A stretch of 64,000 nucleotides of DNA, taken from contig OX381705.1 of NCBI GenBank assembly GCA_947462335.1, forward strand, positions 43,724,175 through 43,788,174, read 5' to 3'. The position numbers were made by a program, and so were the translations under genes. The stretch is from Harmothoe impar (taxonomy: Eukaryota; Annelida; Polychaeta; Phyllodocida; Polynoidae). Positions 22,246 through 33,477 of the stretch are shown here, piece after piece; position 1 is the first letter of the stretch, and every line of letters starts with the position of its first letter. The notes below the pieces were generated by a model, which was not told the origin of the DNA, made no database searches, and worked only from the letters and a program-made list of their open reading frames with translations.

Positions 22246-22654
22246 CCGGTCACGTGATCAATCAGGTCACTTCCGGTCACGTGATCCTCAATGAGGTCGC
22301 TCACTTCCGGTTGGCCATTAGGTCATGTGACGTCACTTCCGGTCACGTGACTCATCAGGTCACTTCCGGTCACGTGATCCTAAATTAGGTCATATGACGT
22401 CACTTCCGGTCCCCTAAGTAGGTCATATGACGTCACTTCCGGTCCATAAGTAGGTCATATGACATCACGTGACCAAATGGCGGCCTCTGATTGGCTAACT
22501 AGGTCACGTGACGTCACCACTAATCCCCTAAGTAGGTCACTAAGTAGGTCACTTCCGGTCACGTGACCAAATGGAGGCCTCTGATTGGCTGCATGTCGAT
22601 TGAGTAATAAACAGTAGTTAACCATAGTCCCGTTCCGATACATACTATACTACT
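22246..22654. promoter_or_regulatory. Dense array of E-box/ETS/CRE/YY1/CCAAT motifs in the right inverted repeat
   Basis: In about 410 bp I count eight CTTCCGG (ETS), seven CACGTGA (E-box, USF/MITF type), four TGACGTCA (CRE), one AAATGGCGGCC (YY1) and two ATTGGCT (inverted CCAAT). They are often fused into composites such as GGTCACGTGACGTCA. The left arm carries the matching array. Motif identities follow known vertebrate consensus sites; binding here is inferred. Confidence 0.7.
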
Positions 22655-23083
22655 GAGATCAACATGTTAGATGTAGATTTATTCCTACTTAAATTACGAG
22701 ATTTAATGCAATTCCTTCAGGGATATAAGCTGACAGATATCGAGAGTGCTATGGTGTACCTAATATTCAAATTGGTTTCCTTTGAATAGGTAAATTTCAT
22801 CAACCAAAAACGGTCACTTATTCATGATCCAGGGGTGTCCGAAATGGGTGCCTTTACCCTATCCGAAATCATTTTATATCGATTTACAAAGTTATTCAGA
22901 ATGATTGTAGGCATTATGGTGATAAATACCTAAAGAGCAGTTGATCGATAACACCTTGCCAAAATGCTCACAACTCAAACATGTTTAGACCTAGGCATGC
23001 ATGTTTAAAATCTAAACACATATTTTTGCCGTGTATGCACATGCACCTTCTCCAACTAATGGCCACACTCTATCTGCCCTCAG

Positions 23084-23324
23084 GTTAGTTGAGACGGAGC
23101 GACTGCTGCGGCCCTTATTCCTGGGTTTGTCCTCACAGCCGGGTGTGGCCCCAACCCGCCTGAGGCTCCTGGACAAGGACAAGTTGCGGCAACATGGCAT
23201 GCTGCTCATGGAGGCGCTCGGAGCAGCTGTGGAGAGCTTGGACGACTCGGAGTACCTCAGTAATATATTATATGGATTGGGTCAGACACATGCCAACTAT
23301 AATGTCACTGCTGATATGCTACCC
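23084..23324 (+). CDS. Globin X-like gene, coding exon 2 (heme pocket)
   Basis: Bounded by a CTGCCCTCAG acceptor and a GTAAGTGA donor. It supplies Phe CD1 (in Arg-Pro-Leu-Phe-Leu), the distal His E7 (Arg-Gln-His-Gly-Met) and the proximal His F8 (Gly-Gln-Thr-His-Ala-Asn-Tyr), so all heme-pocket residues are intact. It ends in phase 0 at the FG corner (Asp-Met-Leu-Pro) rather than at the classical G7.0 position. Intron 2 (8.1 kb) holds two MITEs and a LINE. Confidence 0.88.
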
Positions 23325-23609
23325 GTAAGTGACATTTGATTATACTATTAAATAAACATCCTGTATACAGCGGAAGTAACATGATACAAGCAATACCTGC
23401 ACGTCACATATCGTAGTGGATCTCAATATAATTATATGAATTGGTTATATCATTTATTGTGAGAATCGATGAGATAAGCGCGTAATGAAGATCCACCTTT
23501 ACAATCCTTCGAATGAGGTACATCCACATACAGTCTATTACTAGGCAGATACAGATGGTAAAAAAAATATTGTAAGGACAGGCGTCCAAATATAATACCA
23601 GTGCTACTA

Positions 23610-24851
23610 GCAGTGGGGCCGATGTTCAGCTTTATGTTCATCTGAGAAACATTTCTAGAAGTGTATCTGAGATACAGAAGAAACTGACCAATAGGAAACT
23701 GGCAGCTGATGCAGCAGATTCATCTGCTGCTTTTTAAGATGGCCGACCTGGAAATGGCGAGGAAGTGTATCTGGGATACACTAGGGGATTGGGTGTATCT
23801 GGGATACTCTTGGAGACTGAAGTATATCCCAGAAACACATGTACACTAGGGGAAAGAAGTGTATCTAGGATACACTAGAGGACAGAAGTGCATCTGGGAT
23901 ACATTCATTAAGAATGCACAGACTGATGTATATCTGACATAATAAGAGGGTAGTGGGGTCCTGAAACATAAGGTGATCATTTATGTGTTGTACTGTACTG
24001 TGCGATCATGGGTATAGATACTGCCAATCGCAGTGAGGCCGATGTTCAGCTTTCTGTTCACCTCAGATACACTTGTAGAACTGTATCTGAGACAGAAGAA
24101 ACTGATCAATCAGAAGCCAGCACCTGCTGCAGCAGATGCACCTGCTGCTTTCCAAGATGTCCGACCTGAAAGTGTATCTGGGATACGCATGGGGAGGAAC
24201 TGTACCTGGGATACACTAGGGGATAGAAGTGTACCTTGGATAGACTTGGAGGATGGAGGACTGTATCTGGGATACACTAGGGTATGGGAGTGTATCTGGG
24301 ATACACTAGAGGACAGAAGCATATATATGGGATACACTTGGGGACAGAAGTGTATCCAGGATACACTCATTAAGAATACACAGATGAGTGTGTATCCTAT
24401 ATAATACTGCAGTAGTGGGGTCCTAAATAATATAATCATTTATGCTTTGTCTACCCAGTACTGTACGATGAAGGGTAGATCATGACAATCTGTATTTGGG
24501 CTATGTTATGAGTGATCAATAACAATTTTGACACTTCCATCCTCTAGTGTATCCCAGAAACACTTCCATTCCCTAATGTATCTGAGATACACTTTCATCC
24601 CGAAGTGTATCTCAGATACACTTCCGTCCCCCAAGTGTATCCAGATACACTTCACTCCCCTAGTGTATCCCAGCTACACTTACCCCCCATGTGTATCCCA
24701 GATACACTTTCAGGTCAGCCATCTTGGAAAGCAGCAGATGCATCTGCTTCAGCAGGTGCTGGCACCTGATTGGTCAGATTGTTGTGTATCTGAGGTACAC
24801 TACTGGAAGTGTATCTGAGGTGAACAAAATGCTGAACATCAGCCCCACTGC
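23610..24851. mobile_element. MITE with inverted ends and internal palindromic satellite (type B)
   Basis: Inverted ends read GCAGTGGGGC(C/T)GATGTTCAGC and carry the same CAGCAGATGCATCTGCTGC core seen in the element at 997-2314. The interior has more than 20 copies of the 17-mer GTGTATCTGGGATACAC and variants such as GTGTATCTCAGATACAC, often spaced by about 25-30 bp. The left end is repeated at about 24030, so this is probably one copy inserted in, or fused with, another. Confidence 0.7.
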
Positions 24852-25208
24852 GTTCTGCTAGGTGACCACCCATTATATAATGTAAATGGGGGTATATATA
24901 AAGGAATCTTCCCAGTAAACACCCTACGTAATTCCAACGTTTTTCTCTAGGTGGTTTTCCAACCAAAGGTTTGAGATTGGTAAATTTGGAAGGTTTGTAG
25001 ACGTCAAAACATGAAGGTTTATTTATGTTCAACCGACGTAGATGTCTGATTTACGTTTATCTACCTCATTCAGACGTAAATCTATGTAACAAATCTACGT
25101 AGATCTACGTTAATCTACGTAATTTTTCAACTTCAATTGGTTATACAACTTCTCTGCTTCACACTAGGTGGCAGCACTTTTAACTGTGGAGAGAATATGA
25201 CAGCTCCC

Positions 25209-28200
25209 AGTCCGCAAATCCCCACTTCACGGCAAGCACATTCAACCAAGGCTACCCGGGCTCTGCTTTGCCCTATCCCTCGAAACCCAGATATTAAATC
25301 TAGTTTCAAAAGGGACTTTTTTATTTTTGCTTTGTTCACCATACACCCTTTACACAATGCCTGGAAGAAATTCACATAAGGAACTTCGTTTGGTATCTTG
25401 GAACTGCGAGTCTTTTAAACCCAGAGACAACGTAGGACACCGTAACTCGATAATTAAATATGCGGAGGAGAAGAAGATTGACGTTTTCTGCCTCCAAGAA
25501 ACCAGAATACTCAAAACTGCTAAGATCAATAGTATTCCTGGGTTTACTGCACACTACAACTTTAGGCCAGCGGGGAACATGCAAGGTCCTATGCTGGGCA
25601 CTGCTATATTGGTAAGAAACAGTATAAAATCAGAAAGAGTTGACTCCCCCAAGTCTAACTCAGAGACTGATATTATAACTGTCAAACTTACGCTAAAGCA
25701 CGACACTATACATGTCACCAATTTGTACCACAAGTGCCAATCGGATCCGGACAGAGTACCCAACTTGAAATCTATGGTTAGGAAATACCCGGAAAATCAC
25801 ATTATTGTCGGTGACTTCAACGTCCACCACTCTAATTGGGGTTTCTCTAACCGTGATACTCGAGCTGGTAAGAAACTATTAAGAGTACTCGACGATTGTG
25901 ATACCCTTGTTTTACTTAATGATGGCGGACCTACCCATACATCGGGCACCTCCATTGATTTAAGCTTTATCACAAACGACCTGATGATGGGCACAGATTG
26001 GGAGGTCATTGATGACCTAACATCTGACCATTACGCCTGCCTACTCACTATAGCAGCCGAAAAGGTCCCTCCATTTTCCAACATTCCCAGACTCAATATT
26101 AAGAAAACGGACTGGGAAGCTTTTAACAATAGTCTCTTTGAAATACTAGAGCCACTTCGAAGACCATCTTACGAGCAATACAGGGTTGCCATCTTTACAG
26201 CACTTACTGCCAACACCCCCAGGTTAAAGGCCCACATTAGGTCTAAGCGCTGGTGGTTTCAAAATGCTGCGTGCAAAGATGCTGCCAAGAGAAGAAACGC
26301 AGCCGCTCGTAAGATGAGATATAACAAAAATCAATTAAACAAGGATAGTCTAAGGATTAACCAGAAAATTGCTAAAAGAGTCTTCGCCATGCAAAAAAAC
26401 CAGGCATGGAAGGAGTGGATAGAAAGTATTAACAGAGACACTTCCACTAGAGACCTCTGGCGTAAGACCAAACAACTGAGGAATTCAACAATACCTGAAC
26501 CTCTTCACCCTGAACCGCTGGCAATGGCGACAGAGCTAGCAGAGATGTTTACTGACAGGACCGATCCTGACACTAACTTCTCTTTGGCTCAAATCAGGGC
26601 TATGGAAGGAGAGAGGATTGCGAGAGAGAATTATATTGAAGAAGCATGCACTCTACCAAACATGTTCGAACTTGATGGGGACTTCACCCTTTGCGAGCTA
26701 AATCGCCACATCGCAAAGACCCCCAATAAGGCTCCAGGTTCTGACAGAATCCCGGTAGCTGTGCTAAAAAACCTGGACGAACGAAACAAAAGAGTCATGC
26801 TTCAGATTTTTAATGATATCTTTCACTCCTCCACCCTCCCTCTTGAATGGAAACAGGGACACATTGTTCCTTTTCCCAAACCCGGCCACCCCACTGCCAA
26901 AAGACCCATTACTCTACTACAGACCATGAGTAAATTGATGGAGAGAATGGTACGGGAGAGATTGGTATACAGTATGGAATCCAGGCGCATTCCTACGGCT
27001 ATACCACCCTCTCCAAACCAATATGGCTTCAGAAGATTCATGTCTGCACAACAATGCTACTCAGCAAAGCTTGATCTGGTTCACCAGGCCAAGAGTGCCG
27101 GGAGAAAATGCGTTGTTGTGTACCTGGACCTCGAAAAAGCTTTCGAGTTAGTTGACCACGTCGTTGTCCTACACTCGTTAGCCAAAAGAGGTGCCAGGGG
27201 AAAACTTCTAAGCTTTATACAAAATTACCTTACTGGACGCTCTGTGAGAGTAGGCTTTCAGGGAACTCTCTCTGACTATTTGCCACTTCACGGTGGCGTT
27301 CCCCAAGGGGCAGTCCTATCCCCCACAATCTTCGGTCATGTCGGAACTTCATGAAATTGATATTCCACATACCAAAATCCTTTCATTTGCGGACGACGTA
27401 GCGTTGGTCATAACGGCTAACGACGACATCGTTCAGAAAACCCAGAACGCTTTAAACCTGGTTTACACTTGTTGCAATCACTTGGGACTTAAAATCTCAA
27501 TGGCAAAAACCAAGGCCATGGTGTATGACAAGCAACCCATTAACAACCCACTGTCCATCGCAGGGCAAGAAGTAGCATGGACTCGTTCTTTTAAACACCT
27601 AGGGGTAATATTTGATAGTCAATTGACCTTTACCCCCGAAATAGAGTACTTAAATAAGAGAATGAGAGACAGGTTAAACGTCATGCGGTCCATATCAGCC
27701 CCCACTTGGGGTATATCTAGAGCTAACCTGATGCTATTCTATACCCAAGCAATCAGGTCCATCGTCGACTATGCGGCCCCTGCTCTATTCACTCAGAGTA
27801 GGCACGCCCATTCCAGAGACGAAGATATCTCCAGAAGAATCAAAGCTATGTCAAAACTGGAGGGGATTCAAACCTCTGCAATAAGGATTGCCCTCGGAGC
27901 ATCCAGGTACACAAAGATTACCTGCATGCAAAGAGAGGCCGATCTACCTTCAGTAATTGACAGGGTTGATTACTTGGGCCAATCCTTTCTTCTTACGGCA
28001 GGCTCCGGTCTGCGGTCGGACTTTGGATTGGCCGTAAGGGATCACATGATGAAAAGAGTAGACGAGCAACACCAACCTACCACTAGTTTATCCAGGAGAT
28101 ATAGAGTGCTATGCAGCACCACGCTTGATGCTGCTGGCACTCTATTTGAATCACCCTGCATGATACTGCAACACCCATTCTACGAGGTGCACGCTTCCTT

Positions 28201-29751
28201 TCATGTGGAGAACCACTTTAAGAAGAGTGAAACCTCGCCTATTGTTCTTAAAAACCAATCATTAGCGGAAATAGAGGCACTATCCACCTCCTTCCCTGAT
28301 GCAAAACATATATACACAGACGGTAGTGTCAATCCCATTACTGGATTATGTGGCTCTGCGGCTGTATGTTTTGAAGATACTATATACATGACTAGAGTAT
28401 CAGACAACTCAACCAGCATGGCCACCGAGTTACATGCTATTAAAACGGCACTGGAGAAATGGTCAAATGACAATTTGGTCATCCATACTGATTCCCTAAG
28501 CTCCATCCATTCTATTAGGGACACCCAAACTCCTCACAGAATGGCTCGGGTCATACAACAAATGATCAACAGGAGATCCACAGCTCAGCACACTACTGCC
28601 ATTCATTGGATACCATCCCATGTTGGCATTAGAGGCAATGAAATGGCAGACGAGGCAGCTAAGGCTGCTTCTGCCATAAACCAAGACAGACCGGTCTATG
28701 GGTTAATATCTGGAGGGCAAGCAAAAACCACACTAAAACATGCACTTGCCCTCAGAATGATAGCGACCAGACAAGAAAGAGACCGGGTGGATAGAGTCAA
28801 AAATCCAACTTCTCAATCTAGAAAGTGGTTGGATTTTCTACTTCCACAGATGCCAAGGGTTTCACCCACCCTTCCCAGGTACATCCAACACGCCTTAACT
28901 CGACTTAGGCTTGATTATAGGAGAAAGGAGGACATCCCCCATAGGTCCCTTTGCTCCTGTACCTGGGAAAATTTCTCTGCGGTCCACATCCTTACGGGTT
29001 GTACGGACATGGATTACTCCGCCTTCCTCGAGATGGGAACTATCCAATCTGACACACCAATAACCTCGGAGGAGGAAATGGCTGTGCTCATCTTGAGGAC
29101 GGCGGAGAAATTCCACTACAAACCCTTGGCCAAATTCCTTAGGGACAACCGCCACTACATGTACTAGATGCCTACATCCCTCACAAAACTAATTTGTGGG
29201 CAGTTGTGGGCACATAGTACCCTAAATAGAAATGGCACCCGCCATACACTCTCACCTTTCACCCTTGAAAGGTCCTCTCCCTTGAGGTACTCCACTTTTT
29301 ATTATCCATGCGGAAAGATTTCCGCATAGATACAAAACCATACTAGGCAAAAACCTAGTCCCCTTTGAAAAGGGCTACACTCTATATGCATTCCATACAG
29401 AGACACATAATAGCTACTTGGTTCAACCAGGGATTTCAACCTTATTATTCTCCTGGCTATGCCAGAAGAACTTCACCCTCATTAGGAGGTCAAACAAGGA
29501 TCACGGTGGATTCCGGTAGGGAACTGCGCCTTTTCCCTTTTTCCTTTTTCCCTTACTATTGCAGACATGTTGACTTTTGACGAGCGATACAACGATGCGG
29601 CATCATTATTTCATCAGATCGATCTCTCTCATTGAACTCATTTCATCACAACCTCGCACTCCGCTCATCCATTGGCGTGGCTATTCCCGGGTCTTGAATG
29701 CCTGTCACCACCTTCGGTGGCTTCAAAAGATATTGTATCGTATCGTATCGT
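25209..29751 (+). mobile_element. Near-full-length LINE with endonuclease, RT and RNase H (I/Ingi-like)
   Basis: The 5' boundary lies after AGCTCC (25203-25208) and the 3' boundary before AGCTCC (29752-29757), a 6-bp target duplication inside the MITE. The 3' end has a TATCG pentamer tail (four units or so) rather than poly(A), as in some I/Ingi/Vingi-type LINEs. About 150 bp of leader precedes the ORF. No ORF1 is visible. Confidence 0.8.
25357..29167 (+). pseudogene. LINE polyprotein: APE endonuclease, reverse transcriptase, RNase H, with one frameshift
   Basis: Starts at Met in CACAATGCCTGG. The N-terminal 230 residues are an APE-type endonuclease (Ser-Trp-Asn-Cys; Gln-Glu-Thr; Gly-Asp-Phe-Asn-Val-His; Ser-Asp-His). 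The reverse transcriptase follows (Tyr-Leu-Asp-Leu-Glu-Lys-Ala-Phe; Gly-Val-Pro-Gln-Gly-Ala-Val-Leu-Ser-Pro; Phe-Ala-Asp-Asp). Near the C-terminus is RNase H (Tyr-Thr-Asp-Gly-Ser; a Glu in Ala-Thr-Glu-Leu; His-Thr-Asp-Ser; Asp in Glu-Met-Ala-Asp-Glu-Ala). A frameshift at about 27333, between Pro-Gln-Gly and the catalytic Ala-Asp-Asp, splits it into 25357-27354 and a second frame ending at 29167. The rest is open, so the copy is young. Confidence 0.88.
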
Positions 29752-30389
29752 AGCTCCTTAACGAATCTACCACATTCAAGCAGTAATTTCTTATTAATTT
29801 TGAATTAAATGTTATGCAAATGAACCATATACAATTTGATAATTATATATGATGGATAGCAGGTTAAAGAATAATTATGCATTGATATTCACATTACAGC
29901 ACTTTACTGGGTAGACACCACATTGGTGGTAATGGAAGAAATACAAAGCCTCTCTGCAGCCAAAACTATGCAATAGATCTATACTGTCAGGCTGTTCAGT
30001 TAAACTACAAAGATGTACTATATTTATATAGAAAGAAATGTGATTAAGAATGATAGTAGTTAGTTTGTATAAATATTTTTTGTTAATGTGAATTTGTCTG
30101 AGATATATTTGTCTGAATCCCACTATATAACAGTGTGTAATATCATATTAATGTGTTCACAAAGTTGGACGTAGATTCATGTCTGAGCTACGTAAATCAG
30201 ACCTGCAGGTTTGAGATTGGTAAATAAAACCTTAACGTTCTAACGTTGATAAACCTTCCAAAATTACGTAGTTCAGACCAAAAAACAACGTTAATTTACG
30301 TCTGACTAACGTAATTGTGTTTACTGGGTTGAGGCTAGATAGTTTGGACCTGCTCCAAATATTAACTGCCCTAAGCGCACAGGAAGTGA

Positions 30390-31300
30390 GTGGCCAAAGT
30401 AACCCTGGCGGTGGGGTTACTTTGGCCACTTGACCTACTTTTCCCCCATTGACCTCCCCGAAAACAGGCAATAATTGAAATAATCATGAAAACTTATCAT
30501 TTCCATGCTTATTATGTTTTAAATTGCCCACATGTTCAGTAGAAAACTGATATTTACTATGCAAATCTATAGTGGATTGACATCAAATGGGGCTGCCCAG
30601 GTATATAGATTAACCAGCCAATTGAATACAGTGCACAATGTATAAATGCATCAAAATGTGAGATTTTGCTGATTCTGCAAATTTTGAAAACAATTAATTT
30701 TGTAGAAAGAAATGGCAGAAGCTTATGATTTCTATCAGAGAATGTATGTTTGATGCCTGTATTAACAATAATGTCAAATGAAAATTCCTTGGTAACTGTA
30801 GTAGTGGTTTCCATAGCAACCAATGACAATTAGACGTCAAGTGGCCAAAGTAACCCCAAAATTGGTCAACATTGGCTGGGTAACTTTGGCCACCCAGATT
30901 TTTGACACATGGCTTAATTCTTCAATCATCATATTAAGATCTTATTTACATAGCGTCATTACAGACCCTTTTAACCCACTAATTTGCCAGGAATTATTGA
31001 TCTTTTTATTTTGACCAGCAAAAGTTTGCAGATAGGCCTATTTTTTCCTGACCCATGATTATTGACAACAATATTTCTCACGTCATCCTGTGTGCGACCA
31101 AAAAATTGACCATATGAAAAAAATAGGTTATCTGCCTCTTTATGGCTTTAGGTAACTATACTAATGCCTAATATTCATATCTGCAATAATAAAATATCAT
31201 TTTGGTACACTATTTGATGAAAAAAATGTTTTCTTTTGGAGTGGCCAAAGTAGTACAGGGTGGCAAAACTAGTCAAAAGTGGCCAAAGTAACCCCAGCTC
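30390..31300. repeat. MITE-like region with recurring GTGGCCAAAGTAACCCC words
   Basis: The word GTGGCCAAAGTAACC or its complement occurs at about 30391, 30416 (inverted), 30840, 30880 (inverted), 31240 (variant) and 31281. The paired, oppositely oriented copies suggest a MITE built from reiterated subterminal motifs. The outer ends were not resolved. This lies in globin intron 2, directly before exon 3. Confidence 0.45.
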
Positions 31301-31398
31301 TTTAGGACCAGCGCATTGTTTTGTGAGTTGTTGCATTGTTTGTAGGGCGATTATGTGAATAATGAAGAATTAATTATCATTTGTTCTTTCTTTTTCAG

Positions 31399-31596
31399 AA
31401 ACTGTGGCCAGCAATAAATTATGGGTTAGCAATTCGCTTACATGAATCCTATACATCTGAAGTAAGGGAGGCTTGGAAAAGTATCTTTCGGTTCATTATC
31501 TCAAAGATGAAAGTAGGCATCAAAGAGTATGAGGAGACACTGAAGGAGAGAGAACAAATAGCGAACAAGAAACAACAAGACAGTGTTAATGATTAG
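31399..31596 (+). CDS. Globin X-like gene, coding exon 3 (helices G-H and tail)
   Basis: Acceptor CTTTTTCAG; phase 0. It encodes helix G, the Tyr-Thr-x-Glu-Val-x-x-Ala-Trp segment diagnostic of neuroglobin/globin X-type GH corners, helix H (Phe-Ile-Ile-Ser-Lys-Met) and a charged, coiled-coil-like tail of about 28 residues ending at TAG. A C-terminal extension is common in globin X. Confidence 0.85.
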   Translation, partial: KLWPAINYGLAIRLHESYTSEVREAWKSIFRFIISKMKVGIKEYEETLKEREQIANKKQQDSVND

Positions 31597-31599
31597 GCC

Positions 31600-32900
31600 A
31601 ACATTTCTTTTAAAGGGTGTGTTTTAGGCAGCACGACCCTGGACTCCAAAAATAGCCGACCCTAGTATTTTATTCTTAATTCTTCAGATTTAAATGATCC
31701 ATATTTCTCTATTATTATTTTTCTTAATTTTCAGCAGAATTATCTATCTGTCTATGTTTGACAGTAGTAGCAGCCAGTAGTGATGTCAATGCGTCACTGG
31801 CGGGAAGGCTGGTCAATCAATACTAGTACTAACTAGTTAGTCAACATGATATTTCTCTATTATAAATTTTCTTAATTTTCAGCAATTCTTTGGTCAAGAA
31901 TAACTAGCACCCACTGACCTCAGTGACCTGAATAATATCAAGATGATATTATTCAGGAAATAGCTTTTTGAAAGGACTATAGGCAATGTATATTTATAAA
32001 AGAGGTAAATGTAGGGGGTGGAATTGCTAATCACCCTTGTGTTAAACTCACGTATAACTTTGTCCTGTTCAGGGTGCTGTTTGTCCACAAAGTATGCAAC
32101 AAGGGACAAACTTGCCAAGTCACTAGACGCCACCCATTTTCCCTGTAATCTTAAAAACCCATTTTACCTGTAATCTTAATGATTCCCCGGTCTTCTTTTG
32201 ATGGTGCCACTGTAAGGCTGCAAGTATGAATTTCCTTTCCCTTAGTTCTAACCACCCCATCCTTTAGTGGTAAATAGATTCGATTATAGTTCTGTTACAG
32301 TTTTTAAAAAGAAAAAGGAGATAAAAGAGATAAAGAAAAAGGGGGTGCCCCCGATATATATAGCAATGTTACCAACTTACAGTGGTGCCATCTAGAGGAT
32401 AGACCTGGAAACTGATTAAGATTACTGGAAAAGTGGGTCTTTTAAGATTACAGGTAAAATGGGTGGCGTCTTGTGACTTGGCAAGTTCGTTCCCACGTGC
32501 ACAAAGTATAGACATCTGCAAATTCTGGAAAACATATTCCGTTATTTGTGTAATTTCTTTGGTACCTATACATATAAATACAGACTTCCACAATTTACGG
32601 AATTGATGAACAGAAACAGTTAAAGCTAATTCCGCAAATTGCAGACATCCGTAGTTTGTGGAGAAACAGCACCCTGGAGGCAAATGGAGTGGTCAGCTTC
32701 CAATTCAGTGGAGACATCTATGGCAGTTTGGGGAACTAGTAACTGCAGCCATTTATAGGCCAGTCTGCTAATAAGAGACACTAAAATATTGTTTCAACCA
32801 CAAGTACTGAAGCTCCCTCAATGCTCTATTTGCCAGTTCATACAGCACATGTCATTCTATGTATTTCCATTTTTAGGTTCAGTGAAACTACCCATAGAAA
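31600..32900. other. Downstream of globin gene, non-coding
   Basis: Includes two related segments with the word GTCTTTTAAGATTACAGG or similar in inverted orientation (about 32120-32170 and 32430-32480), hinting at another degraded foldback. No exon or RNA gene was identified. Confidence 0.4.
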
Positions 32901-32909
32901 GTTCCAGTA

Positions 32910-33032
32910 CCATAAAACCTCACGTACAAGCCACAGCTAGTATGCAAGTCAGATCGCGGGTGCGGCTCATAGGATCGGCCCAGAGTCGAGGTGCGGCTTA
33001 TACGCAAATTAGGCTTTATGCGAGGTTTTATG
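32910..33032. mobile_element. Short Tigger/pogo-like MITE
   Basis: Inverted ends CCATAAAACCTC and GAGGTTTTATGA flanked by TA (32908-32909 and 33033-33034). The TA target and ends of this kind suggest a mariner/pogo derivative. Low information because of its small size. Confidence 0.45.
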
Positions 33033-33477
33033 ATAACTGTCTAATATTAGGCTTCATAGACAACCCATTCTCAAGACAACTAGCATTCCATGCCTCTAAT
33101 ATGTAGCAGGCACAAAGGGGAAAGTCTTTTTTATATGGATGAATCATTGGTTATAGTCTTCACATGCTGTAGTATTAGTGTATTATGGCATTTTCTCAAA
33201 CATTTCTCAGAGGTGGAGTCCTTGCAGTTGGAGCCCTGGTTGGCTCGGGTCAGCCAAGGACTGAACTGTCTTGTATATGTGCACACAAAATGTTTTGCTT
33301 GTGTAAAAGTTTCGAACCTTAGCAGCTCCACAAATATGACCTGACCTGAGGTTTTATTACAACGCTTAAGACATGAACAGTCTAGTTCTAAAATCACTCC
33401 CCCCCCCCCAGGGATCCTATGCCCACCTCTTTACCATTCACACTTAAGTAAGAGGTGTTTCAATGCACCTGATATGC

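Larger units (their letters stand above)
11978..22654. mobile_element. Polinton-type virus-like element with polymerase B, PC4-like and tandem death-domain genes
   Basis: The 10.7-kb unit starts AGTAGTATAGTATG and ends with the exact complement. It is flanked by the 6-bp duplication GAGATC (11972-11977 and 22655-22660). Six-bp duplications, 5'-AG termini and long inverted repeats are the hallmarks of Polinton/Maverick integration. Gene order is polymerase B (minus), PC4-like protein (minus), tandem death-domain protein (plus). No integrase, major or minor capsid, FtsK-type ATPase or maturation protease is present, so integration was presumably supplied in trans or the genes were lost. The polymerase is broken in three places, so the copy is dead as a replicator. 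It lies within intron 1 of the globin gene, inside an older MITE. Confidence 0.85.
21249..22654. repeat. Right terminal inverted repeat, expanded by simple repeats and a MITE
   Basis: The inner end (21249-21360) and outer end (22246-22654) match the left arm, but about 0.9 kb of extra DNA lies between: a long hairpin, C-rich (CCCCTCC)n at 21487-21695, (CTC)n at 21826-21902, a TTAA-flanked MITE, and (TTC)n at 22189-22245. The left arm has only a short GAA tract at the equivalent place, so this arm expanded after insertion or during replication. Confidence 0.75.
9709..22859. mobile_element. MITE split by the Polinton-type element (about 2.5 kb without it)
   Basis: The left end GGGTAGAGGAACCC follows a TA at 9707-9708. 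The right end GGGTGCCTTTACCC is followed by TA at 22860-22861. Words such as GTGTCCGACT and GAGTCGGACA recur near both ends and inside. The Polinton-type element entered at about 11978 and a LINE tail (10231-10941) also lies inside. No transposase was seen. Its terminal style resembles the MITEs at 49371-50244 and 52900-54058. Confidence 0.55.
24911..30328. mobile_element. ACGT-rich MITE with CCCAGTAAACAC ends, copy 2, split by a LINE
   Basis: Homologous to 12172-13035 at both ends (24911-25208 and 29752-30328), with the TT dinucleotide duplicated at 24909-24910 and 30329-30330. The middle is occupied by the LINE at 25209-29751. Confidence 0.8.

Noticed and set aside
22002..22304. Arginine-rich ORF on the minus strand
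   Set aside because: It translates the TTC microsatellite and inverted-repeat motifs; no start context or homologue.
11978..22654. Adenovirus-like or parvovirus-like insertion
   Set aside because: The polymerase insertions, C2H2 fingers, OTU-like segment, 6-bp duplication and AG ends fit Polinton/adintovirus better, and no capsid gene supports the alternatives.
23610..24851. CRISPR-like array of regularly spaced repeats
   Set aside because: The units are degenerate palindromes with irregular spacers inside a MITE in a eukaryotic intron; no cas genes.
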